Origin: Fistularia commersonii
Lineage: Eukaryota; Chordata; Actinopteri; Syngnathiformes; Fistulariidae
Direction: 5' to 3'
Length of the DNA stretch: 64,000 nt
NCBI GenBank assembly: GCA_037954325.1
Contig: JBBMNZ010000035.1
Location: 9,598,501-9,662,500, forward strand
Shown: piece after piece, positions 1-11,427 of the stretch
Layout: every line of letters starts with the position of its first letter
Numbering within the stretch: the first letter of the stretch is position 1
Notes under the pieces: model-generated
What the model saw: the letters and a program-made list of their open reading frames with translations, nothing else
Databases searched by the model: none
Told to the model about the DNA's origin: nothing
Program-made: the position numbers and the translations under genes

Positions 1-3000
1 AGTGAGTTTCAAAAGCAGTAAATAAGACACACTTCAGGATTTAATATGATTTCTTATTATAAATCGACAACCTGGGGGACTTTATTTGTACTTGGGTAGA
101 ATAAAACATGTTGTGTCAAATTAACAACAATGGCAAATTGATGTTCTCTTTTGAAGTTGATCACCCTGCCACTGCCATGGAGTTAAACCGAGCCAATGGA
201 GTTAAACTGAGTATTTCACATTTTCCTTGAAAAGGTTTTTTTTTTTTTTTTTTTTTTTGAATAAATTGATTTTTAAAGCACAACTCTATTTATTTCTTCT
301 GCCTTCATGTGTACCTTCATTGTCATACTTGAGTGACTTTATTAACCAACTTTGTTACTCACTGTTTTTCAACATATCCTTGTGACACACCTTTTACTTG
401 AAAAAAATATTAAATTTCCAGTCACATTCTCATCATTTTCATTTGATTTCCCTGTTTAAATTTTCATCCCCCTCACTCAGGGGACCCGCACCATTGTAAT
501 TTTCCTGAATACAAAAATTGTAACAAAGCATAATATGGCAGGCAATCATTATTAGTATTATTATTTCAATCTCTTGGTGCATGAAGACACGGTAACACAT
601 ATGCACTGAACAATCAACCCTTTGTCGTATACCTGGCTGAGAGCTGTTACCAAGACTGGAGAGGGAGCAGGCGGTAGGTAGAGGAGAGAAGAAAAAAAAA
701 GGTTGAATAGAGCAGAATACAGAGAAAGTCTATGCTTTTTTTAACTGAGGAAAAAAAGCCCCATAAAAATACAACATCTAAATAGAATCCGACAAAAAAG
801 TGGGCAGAGTGAGAAACAAGACAAGAAGAAGGGTCCAAGGGAGGTCGAGGACTTGGAATCAATGGACTCATTGTTAACAAGAGATGACCTTCCCTCCCTC
901 CCCACCTACTGTGGACCCTCACCTTTCCCTCCATCACTCACTCCAGCTGCTCAGGGTGGCTGTTAGCGGGGAAGTAATTTAGCCAGCAGCCACTTCAGAT
1001 TCCAGCTAATAGCACTAAACAGAGTTATGAGCGAGGCATTGGGGTTTGCTCTCTCAAACTCTCAATACAAAGCACTGTTGTGAAATATTGCTTTTCTAAT
1101 AGCATTGCTGGAGGTTGTATTAAATGGACAGACAGTTTTTTTTTTCTTTTTTCTTTTTTTTCTTCTTTTTTCACTAGATGTTTAAATGCGAAGAGCAAGG
1201 CTGCTTTCATAATGTCTTGTTGACCATTTCAAACATACACATAGCCAAATTGAGTTCATTTTTTCTCTTTTTTATTCTATTTTTTCCTTTATTAGATGAT
1301 AATGGATGGCTTGGAATATGATATTGTATAATTAAATCCTATCCTCTATTTAATAACAGTGTTTAATAATATTTTCGTAATCAATAAGACTTTAACATAT
1401 TGAGGAAGTACCATTGTAAAATCTCAGTATTAAATTATGAGTTTGAGCCAATCTTTTTTTCCTTTTAGTTTCTTTTTTTGAGCCAAACCTCACCAGATAT
1501 GAATCGCGCCTTATTTTTCAGGAGGTCATTTCATTTCAGGCAGCTGTTTTGTGTCTTGGGTACAAACAGAGGTACAATTGTCAATACTACTGCGGCAGCT
1601 TGGTGAAATAGAAATAAAACCTTCAACTGAATTTGCTTATTATTTAAAGCACAAATACAAACGTAGATGGTGATTGTCCAATGGTAGAAAAATAATGACG
1701 TTGTTGGGGCTCACAATTTCATTTTAGAAAAATCTAGGTTGAGCTAGTTCCTTTTGTTGTCTCTTTTCCACACAGTTTTATTTACCCAAACATTTCAGTA
1801 ACAGATCATAACAAATGTTAAAGTACGTGAACGTTTAGAAGACGTCAAACAGACCTGGTCGTCCAAGCCAAATCCTCCTACATGTCCATCTGTGTGGGAC
1901 TGTCCTTGAGTGGGATGCTGAACCCCAACCTTGTCCAGGGCCGTCGTTAGTGGCTGGCCCAGTTCTCACCCAGGCCAGCCCTCTTTCTCCACACCCCTCT
2001 CCCCACTCCCACCAATGCCAATGCCACACCTACAGCTATAAATGCAAAATATACACATGAAACCACTCAAATAAAACTCAGTCATAATATATTTTTGCAT
2101 AGTCTGCAAGTATTATGGTGATTCCTAAATCTTTTAGCTAATACCTCAATCATTTTAATGTCATTTCTTCAGATCTCGACATATTTGGGGTCATTATTGG
2201 GGTTATTATTGTTAAAAGAAATAGTAAATAATCTATATATTTATACATATATGTTAGTAAATTAGTAAAAAGTAGCTAAAAATGATCACATTTTCAAAAT
2301 AAAAGCACAAACTGGATAAATCAATATTAGAAAAAAAGGTTTTTCTTTTAAGATTTCTCACTGTATCATCAGTCAGTAGATGCATGATGTCCTCTCTCAT
2401 CATTATATCAAAAGAGAAGGCATGTTTCAAAGAAAAAATAAAAGAAATAAAAGTTCAGTGATGCTTGTCTCTTAGGCTGAATCTTGCTCTTTACACTCTT
2501 ACTGGGATTTTATTTCTACTGTCATTTATCCTTAAGTTAATATTAGAAAAATATACATATCATTATAATAATGAATTATTATTCATTTATTGTATTGTTT
2601 TGTCTGTTTTTTTTTTTTCAATTGGGTAATTTATGTACCGAAATACTTGTTTGTTTGCTTGCTTATTTATTTTCAGGTTATTTACTTTATTTGGGGTTAT
2701 TTTTTCTAATTTTCTCACTTTGTATAATTACAACCATACAGATACACACAAATGCACACCCGGACTCAGTATTCCTTGCCTCGGGAAAAGCGACATGCAT
2801 AATTAACTATCCTTCGATGTCCTGTGCCCTTCCTTCCTTCGTCCCTCCATCAGTATATTAATTTGATTATGGCACATTTTTTTTACTCTTTTTGCCGCAC
2901 TCCTCCTTTTTTTTTTTCTCTTAATCTAACAGGAGTGACTGGGGGATTAGGTGAGGGCTTGGGAAAGTTAGGAGAGACAGAAAGGGAGAAAGTGAGTCAC

Positions 3001-5655
3001 AGAAAGAAAGAGAGAGAGAGATTATTGAAGTAAATTTGCACTCATACACTCATTGAAACTCTGGGCAGATAACATGGTGTAACAGCAGCAGAGCTGGAGA
3101 AGGGTGATGTGGGGAAGGCCACATGATGGGTTTAATGATGGCAGGAAGAAATAATAAAGAGATGAGAAGGAATGTGAGGATTTACATCAGATGAGCATTG
3201 TAAATTTGATTTGATTACTCTGGCGAGGACAGATGAACGGAAAAGTCGAGGTAGGCCAAAGGCTGACAGCTAATACCTCACACATGTTTCTTTGTTTTAA
3301 TAATTCATGCGCTCAAAGTACACCATTTTTATATCTCAGTGATGCTCAGCTGCCTGCAGGAACCAATGGTTGTTGTTTAAGCTCCAATGTTTATTTACTT
3401 TTCATATGAATACCTGTTAAATCTGCAAGTCTCCAATACTCTTCCAGTAATTTGAATATATATTTAATATTTGACAATTTGTGTATATATTCTTGCAGGT
3501 GTCTAATCAATGTGTTGATTTTCTTTAATATAATTTCTTGTAAGTGTGTTACATTGTTACAATTGAATTTAATTTTATTCAACTTCATTTTGGGGGGCAA
3601 ATTTAGATGCACTGATTCAGAGAGTCCTGTGCTTCTTTCTGAAGTAGCAGATTGGCTGCCCTTCTATCATTTCAAAAATGTCCAGGTTAAAATCCTCTAC
3701 CCCCTGGATTTCTTACCTGGTGTCTGTATCACTAAGAGAAAGCTATGTCATGTACCATATAACCAAACATCAGTCATGGGTTTTATTTTGAAAATCAACA
3801 GGGAGCTGCCTTATATGTTGGATCAGACCTCATATCCTTCCTTTGACAAATCATCATGGTTCCAGAAATGGATACATTACTTCTCTGTAGGTCTGGGCAG
3901 CAGCAAAACATACAGGATGCGGCTGTGAAGCGCTTCTCGCCACATTCAGAGCACGCATGAACATGATGAGCCATGTAGGAGACAGAATCCTGCGGTAAAA
4001 GCATTCATTTGTGATGCAAATGAATGTCACAGTCAGAGTTCATAACTTTCCTTTCTTAGCGGTAAGATATGTTGAATGGAACAGTGAAGCTTCTCTGTAA
4101 CTCCCAAGCTCACAATCCATTGTAATATTTCCATGGTTACATGGGTCACCCAAACCTTTCCTCTGTGCTTTATTTAGTGTTAAATGGGAATGGTGTTGTT
4201 ATACGTTAAAAGAAAGTGGAAAGTGTCTTCCAAGTTCACTGCACCCCTGCTGAGATTATGTATTAGAAATGTTTACATTAGTAACCAAGAGCTATTCCAT
4301 TGGATGCCTCATTCCACTAAATATTATATTGCAAGCGACCTGTGGTTGATTCAAATTTGCAGTTGAATTGGACTTTTTTTTTCCCAAGTCTTCTTTTTAT
4401 ATAGATTCTATTTTTTCAGTTGTCAGGATTTTTATGCATTATACATTTGTGATTCGGCATATAATATTGATATTTTATTAATTTTTATGTATTCTTTTTT
4501 TTTTTTTTAAGAACCTGGAAAAAAAGCTTCATGAAATAGATGGATAAACAGCCCTAAAGCATAAAGATTTAAAAAAATAAAATAAAATAAGCCGAGAATA
4601 TGCTTGGATTCTAAGTAAGATCGAGCACATGTCATGCAACTTCTCATATTGACAGTAAAGTGAAAGACTTGTTTGCTTAGATGTGCTAGGGGATTGGTTG
4701 ATTCACGCAATCAATCTTGAAAAAGGGCTGCTATTCATCTAAGCGGGTCACTGTGTTTGTTTTCAGAGATCACAATATGCTCTGAAAATGCCCACGTCTT
4801 GTTGGGGAAATCAATTTTAATTTCTTAGTTCCACAGGAGAGGGACAGGGTGGTGAAAGACAAACAGCCGAGAAAACTTTTTGTCTGTTTTATTTATCAGC
4901 AATACAAATCCACAGGGGCTTTGTTCACTCATCTGAGGAAACAGAATAAAAATGAGGCCGTGATTGGTAAGAGGCACCACTGTCTGATTAATTGATGCCG
5001 AATTCCAGATGCCTTGATGTGAAAATACATATTACAGGTGAAGTGAGAAGAGGGGGCAAGTTACAATAAAAAAAACTCCAATGGTCAAAGCTACAAGCAA
5101 AACCTCTTGCCTTAACTGATCTGTGGGTCTGAATCAATGGCACATGTCAGCATCTGATCCCAACTTCAAAATCAATAAAGAATGTATACATTCTCCTTTG
5201 CCATTCAAATAAATGGCCTCAACAAAGCCTCTGAAGCCTTTGAGCCGCTAATGATCAGTATTTGAAAACAATAACCGGAGGCATCGATATTTTTATCCAG
5301 AGTTCCTTAAACATCCATGCGTTTGACAGATGCATGGATGACAAAGCAAGGAGGCAACATACTGTTTCGACATCCTGCACTTTGCCATTATATCCAGGAT
5401 ATCGATGTACAGATCTTAATTACAAACCATACTTTCCTATGTTCACACAAGGATTGAATTTCCTTCTCAGCTGAACCAAAGAAAAGCTAAAAGATAAAAA
5501 CTGATGAAACCCAAACTCAAATAAAAGTGAGTTTAGTATAATAGCATTAGCAGAGAAGCAATCAGCTTATTGTATTGTATTGCAGCTTCATGGGTGTTTG
5601 TCATGTTTACTCTATTTGAGAGAACATTGAATTTTGATATTATTAATTAAATGCT
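1..5655. other. Non-coding DNA upstream of the tenm3 coding exons
   Basis: AT-rich, no recognisable gene. A 23-base T-run lies at 236-258 and a short imperfect tandem duplication (unit CCATGGAGTTAAACCGAG) at about 175-210. The open frames on either strand are short and match nothing I know. Unique-looking stretches, for example 3170-3345, could be conserved non-coding DNA. It is probably an upstream intron or flank of tenm3. Confidence 0.6.
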
Positions 5656-6021
5656 ACGGTGACACAGTGACACCAGTGTTTCGTTTTTTGGCTTGCAGCA
5701 AGAACTTTACTGGTTCAGTTCCAGTGGCCAGCTTGGGCATTCAGTGTGCACTTTACATGCTCTCTCTCTCACAGTATTTGGTCTCTCGGGATTCTCCTGC
5801 TTCCTCACACAGTCCAAAAACTTGTGGGACGTTAAATGAAAATGTGAACGACAGAGGTGATTAGTTGGATGTCTCTATATGTGACCCAGCAACCCAGTGG
5901 CAACCATTCTAGGGTGAACCCCGCCTCTTTCCCAATGACAGCTGGAATTGGCTCCAACTCCATTCTACCCTGTATGCAGGGCAGGCAATGTTGATAATAC
6001 ATGAATGAATGAATGGATGCA
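5656..6021 (+). mobile_element. tRNA-headed SINE-like repeat, near full length
   Basis: The left end (ACGGTGACACAGTGACACC) and GGTTCAGTTCC at 5712-5722 resemble decayed A and B boxes of a tRNA-derived promoter. The middle has the typical GCTTCCTCACACAGTCCAAAAAC block. The right part reads GACCCAGCAACCCAGTGGCAACC, then a segment ending in GCTGGAATTGGCTCCAACTCC, and finishes with a short GAAT/GGAT tail near 6002-6021. This is the layout of an abundant dispersed repeat of fish genomes with a LINE-like 3' tail (family recognised from memory; exact name not assigned). Other copies in this window lie at 19059-19415, 20795-20909, 22228-22541, 35911-36041 and 46006-46190. Confidence 0.75.
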
Positions 6022-8660
6022 TACATTCATCAAACGCAACACTGGATGATTGTCAAATGAAATTTATTTATAAAGAAACACTTGACTGTTTTAGGGTCAT
6101 GACTTAGTTCAAGGGTTGCAATTAGGTTTGGATTCACTTGTTACATTTAGTACATTTTACTAATGATGGGGTAATTTAGCAGCACACACACCCATACAGA
6201 CATGCACATCCACACACCCGCACGCACACACACACATACAGATGAGACGTGCAGATGTTCCCAACAAGCAACAGGGGACAAGTATCACCCAAAGGCATCT
6301 TAGATGGACGATGGGAGTATTTGTGCATGTGTATGTGCACAACTGTGTCCAAATAACCTGCGGGCCCTGTAAGGGTGACCTCAAAGAGACAGCTTCTTCT
6401 ACTTGGTGACACACTCACGCTTTAGGCTGTTGCCAGATTAAAGTGACAGGATCATTGTGACAAAGCTTAAAGCAATGAGCAGTCAGCTGGTGAGAACATT
6501 GTTGGTGACCAACTTAGAACAAGCCCTTGTCTTCTATCAGGGCACTGTGTCACTTCCTTTAGTGAATGTAGAACGCAGCAATGTGCAGCTTTGGAAGTGG
6601 GGCCTCCATTGAGTCCATGAAATGGCCCTCAGTATTCTATCAGTGGATATCCAATTCCTTTGTTTTGAATGCAAGTCGAATATTCTCCACTGGGCTAAAA
6701 TGTTAAACGATGTTCTGCTTGAGTTGTTGACAAAATCTATGTTTTCTCTCAGACTGTGACCCCCTTTTTTGGTGTAAATGCCATGTGAGTGTACCTGGCC
6801 AAAAACTTGAAAAATATTGCTGTAAAATCAGGTCAATAGTTTGGTGGTAAAAATATAGATACCACAGACTTATCAATGTCCATTGTTTATCGGTGTGCAC
6901 GTTGTTGTGCAAACTTCTGCATGCTCCGATTATAGGTCAAAAATATGTTTCCCTAGATTGCAGCATTTCCCGTGACTATACCATATATCTGAGGAACTGG
7001 CAAAATCTTCTGTCGCCCCTCTGACTTCTTGTTTATTGCAGTGCTATCGCTCTTTCACACGGAAGAAAAATGATAAAAATAGGGGCGATTGCAATCAGGT
7101 CCCCAGCTCTGAGCCACTGCCCACATTTTGGCTAAATCTGCAGTAATGTCCAGGAAGGTTATCTGTACCTGGCTGACCTTCAAGAGGCCTCACATACCGC
7201 TAGTAGGCCTTTACGGTATCTCCATTGCTGCAAACTCTGTATGGCTATATGGCATTACTTGAGTGACTGGGGGACTTTTTCATCTCAGATTCACTCTTTC
7301 ATTCACTCTTCAATTAATTTCCTCAGTTTACAAATCAAAGATGATGTTAATGTTTTGATTTAAGTGAAAATTGTTTTCCAAGGGCCGAGTTTAGCAGACC
7401 TTAAAAATCAATCTTGCATGCACATGTGATATGTTCAACAAGGACATTAGATTATTTCCCTTTGCATACATGAATAGATGATTGGTCCTGACCTTGCCAC
7501 AAATGTTATCTATTGAACCGCCTAGCAATTTTGGTTTTCTTTTAAGTCTATTGGTTTTAAAGCTGTTCCTCATCAGAATTTAAACCAGGAAATTAATTGA
7601 AAGTATATGTTGTGTATGAAGACATGATGTTCAGTCTCGAGCCTCTGTGCGCAAACAAAAACAAAACTATTCATTCCTCACACCTGTCTCGGAAACTCAG
7701 GCAATTGGTGTTCCTCCACACGAGTTTTAAACCACTGCGTCAAACTGTGTAGTATAATTATATTCGGTATTAAAATCTGTTCCAAGAATCCGTTTATAAG
7801 GCTGACATTATTCCCACCTATAGGCTTTGGAGTTTTACATTCATCGGTTTTACTATCAATCAGCAGCAGCCTTTCGTGGAGACCTAAGCACTGCAATTCA
7901 CTAAGATTTGTAGATTCTTTTTTTATGGCTTTTTCTGACCTGTTTTATAATCACACAGAGGTCTGAGGGAGGAGATAGTGTGTCGGAGCCATTACATTTT
8001 ACAAGTATGACCTGACTATAAATACTGGCCCCGGACTCCGTCCTCACAACCTTTCCTGCTTTATTTTCTCTTAAATCCGTAGCTACAAGATGTTCTTTTA
8101 TTGGAATCACGGTTTGTTTCAATGGTCTTTTCTCACTTATTGAACAAAGATCAACATTCAATTGCTATTCATTGCTCTAAAAAACTATAAAACCCTCTCG
8201 TCAATGAATCATCAGCTCTGGATCCGCCGGTATGCATTACATACTATACTACAATATTAAATTCCCTTTGAGTGGGATCATATTTTTACGTTCTAATTCA
8301 ATGAGAATGAGCCAGGTAAAAGATAATTGTGTAAAAGAAAAATGTTCATCATGTTAATTTAACAAATATGGACTCATAATTTAACAAAATAGACTCTGCG
8401 ACACATACATACTTTCCTACAAATGCCGATAGCCATTTGCAATTTAATGGGGAAAAATGATTATGTTGTAAATTGCTTTTGACATTTGATAATCCAATGA
8501 AGTGTGCATCTCAAGAAATATAAACGGTTTATCATAAACTGTTTCTGGATGTGACATTATGGGTGCTGTTGCATCAAATCTCCTGGATAACTTATCAGAA
8601 AATGGCTTTATTGATGAAAACAAAGGGAAGAAAACATCAAAAAATCTATCCAGCTCTCTG
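6022..8660. other. Non-coding DNA
   Basis: No gene recognised. A CA-rich stretch lies at 6181-6240. The rest is unique-looking AT-rich sequence with only short chance open frames. Confidence 0.55.
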
Positions 8661-8733
<73 letters not shown>

Positions 8734-8760
8734 ACATCTATCTATCTATACATCTATCTA
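8661..8760 (+). repeat. TCTA tetranucleotide microsatellite, left part
   Basis: About 25 units of TCTA with a few TACA interruptions at the right end. The array is cut at 8760 by the inverted-repeat element and resumes at 9246 as TATCTATCTATCC. Confidence 0.95.
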
Positions 8761-9245
8761 CCGTATTTTCGAGACTATTGAGCACACCTGAATATAAGAC
8801 GCACCTGCTAAAAATAAACAAATAACTTTTTGAGTACATATATAGGCCACACTTGTCTAGATTGTAACTTTTTTTTTTACGTTTAATTAAATACAACTAT
8901 TTTTTTCCAAACAGTGCCTGTAACACGGCTGATGAAAATGATTAGTTATAAATAACACAAGGAAAAGTCCATCCATCCATCCATTTTCTATCCCTGATTC
9001 ATCCTACTCCAGCTGATCCCTATCTTGGTCTTCCTCCTGCACACTTAAACCATTAAAGTCATCTTATTCAGTGTCAGAATTAAACAGCCTCAATTTCAGT
9101 GGTCCGATGTGATGAGACTAAATGTTTTGGCAGCTTGAAGCTTGTTAGACCAAAAAAAAAATCCATAAATTAGCCGCATCATTGTTTAAGCCGCAGAGTT
9201 CAAAGCATGCGAAAAAAGTTGCAGTTTGTAGTCCGGAAATTACGG
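8761..9245. mobile_element. Short non-autonomous DNA transposon with terminal inverted repeats
   Basis: The left end CCGTATTTTCGAGACTATTG and the inverted right end CCGTAATTTCCGGACTACAA match at about 14 of the first 17 positions. TA flanks both ends (8759-8760 and 9246-9247), consistent with a TA target duplication. The subterminal sequence (AAGCCGCAGAGTTCAAAGC near the right end, AATATAAGACGCACCTG near the left) belongs to a repeat common in vertebrate genomes whose ends read ACCGTATTTTCCGGACTATA. There is no transposase frame, so it would need a partner in trans. The interior at 8969-9035 contains a fragment resembling the tail of the tRNA-headed repeat seen at 5656-6021. Confidence 0.8.
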
Positions 9246-9247
9246 TA

Positions 9248-9632
9248 TCTATCTATCCATCTGTCTGTCGGTTTTTTTCCTTTTTTCTCCCCTTTTTTAC
9301 CTTTTTTTCTTTCTACATATTTATCTATTCATTCTTCCAGATGTTATCTGAATATCTATGTATATGAATATGAATATTCATGTATATTTTTTTTGTTTTA
9401 TATGTGAGCGCACACTTGTGGGACTCCAATTAGCATTAGCATTTCATTGGGTCAGAAGTTAGGGACAGCTGCCACATATACAATAAAATAATCAGTGAAA
9501 AACTCATTAGGTTCAACTATATATATATTGCAATAATAAGGGTGTAAATGTTTACTCTGGGCTTGGCTTTGACCCTTTAATTCCACCTTGCTCTATAAAT
9601 GTGTTAATACAAGCGAATAGGTGATAAAGAAA

Positions 9633-9689
<57 letters not shown>

Positions 9690-9916
9690 TACACAATTAA
9701 AAGGTTAATTAATAAATTCAAATATTGAAGAATTTAGAACTAGGTCTTTAATCCCTGTTAGGTTTTTCTTCATCGTTCACTGAAGCAAAGTGTTTTTAAT
9801 TGGCAGTTTAATTATTGATTAACCACCTCAAGCCCCATTAATTCACTCATTAAGAGAAAACAAAAGCTTTGTATGTTTTATCTGTATATATCTATATATA
9901 GATAGATATTTATTTT

Positions 9917-9987
<71 letters not shown>

Positions 9988-11035
9988 TTGTGTATGTGTA
10001 TGTGTGTGTTTTCAATTGTGAATTGTTAATAATAGAAATAAGATCTTTTTGAAAAAAAGACTTGTATCTATTTGATGTATTTGAATAGAGTAAATACGTT
10101 ATGCTGTTATTCCAAGGTTTGACCACCTTTGAATAAGTCATATTTTTGTGTGCCCCTTAAAACACATTCTGGCCCTGTAATAGAGTACATAAGGCAATGC
10201 ACATCTAAATAGTAAATTAAGTTTTAATAATCAATGATTGTGTTTAATAAGGGATTATTTTGCACATAAGTCATGATGTAAATGGCAATGACTTAAAGAT
10301 TCTTACTCCGAGACAATTTCCATTAATTCAGAACTTTCCAATCACGTAAATGGTCCTGTTAGTGTTTTAATAATATATTGTAAATTAAAGCATCACATGC
10401 TAACATATTTGCTGGTTCCACAAATGTCTTGTTCTAATTATAGACCATGCATATAATTCAGTTGGTGGTTCATCCATTAGTGATATTTCAAAGCACAGGC
10501 CACTTCAGAATCCTAATATAAAGTAAATAAACGGAAAGCAAAGAGTCAGAGCACTGTGTACTGAAGAAAACTTCAAGAAAAATGTAAAAACCAAACGTCC
10601 CCCCTTGCTCAAACATCAGGAGATGTCATCCTTGATTCAGTTCCTCCCCAACCCTAACAGCAGCCATGACCTGTGGGGTTCACACACTTTATCCCAGCTG
10701 ACGTGCCATCAAGACCCAGCATCACAAACAAAATGTGTTGTTTTGTAAAGCGTCCAAAGGGATATTGAAGGTTAAATATTAGTTGAGAGTTTTTCAGGTA
10801 GAAGTATAGGTTTGGCAGTGCTGCAGGCAGCTGCTGTGTCCCGGCTGTGACGAGCTGCTCCAATTGTGTTTGCCTTTGGTTATAAAAAATATGTTGAAAA
10901 AAAGGCCACATTTGGAATCAAGTTCTAATGCTTTGACTCCATACTCCAACAAAATATTTTGGTATGCCATTACCAGTTAACATATCTGTGTTGTGTACTC
11001 TGGGGAATTGTTATTTGGGGCTTATTTGTTAGTTC
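9248..11035. other. Non-coding DNA with AT and TG microsatellites
   Basis: Holds an A-run followed by an (AT)n run at 9630-9686 and an interrupted (TG)n run at 9919-10009. The remainder is AT-rich with no recognised gene. Confidence 0.6.
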
Positions 11036-11042
11036 TTGTTAT

Positions 11043-11231
11043 CCAGTGTGGTGCAGGAGGTAGAGCAAATGTCTTGAGAAATTGTACAACTAAACATTCC
11101 TGGTTCGATCCCTGACTCTTCCTAGTGTATAGAGGTGTTGCTGAGCAAGACACTGAACTAACTGCTGTGCTGGTCTGTAAAGGGTTAATTGCAGAGAATT
11201 AATTTCCCCATGGGGATTAATAAAGGATAAA
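11043..11231 (+). mobile_element. tRNA-derived SINE
   Basis: An A-box-like TGGTGCAGGAGG (11049-11060) and a B box GGTTCGATCCC (11102-11112, full match to GGTTCGANNCC) lie about 41 bases apart, as in a tRNA-type RNA polymerase III promoter. They are followed by GTTGCTGAGCAAGACACTGAA and a tail CCCCATGGGGATTAATAAAGGATAA, both typical of fish SINEs. The 7-base direct repeat TTGTTAT at 11036-11042 and 11232-11238 could be the target-site duplication. Confidence 0.8.
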
Positions 11232-11427
11232 TTGTTATTTATTGTTGTTATTTATTCTAACAGGCATTATGAGATGAATAAACATGCAAATGTCAATAGA
11301 AGTTAGAAAGGTCACCTATGACATGATTATCCTGAAATAGTCAACAATGACTAAGAGTTTTCATTTTTCAATCGCTATCTCCCTGATTATATATGAGTCT
11401 GCAGCATAGTCACCTTTATATTTATAG

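Noticed and set aside
3452..3928. Open frame of 158 codons on the plus strand
   Set aside because: No domain or family recognised, AT-rich start and no splice or promoter support. Probably chance.
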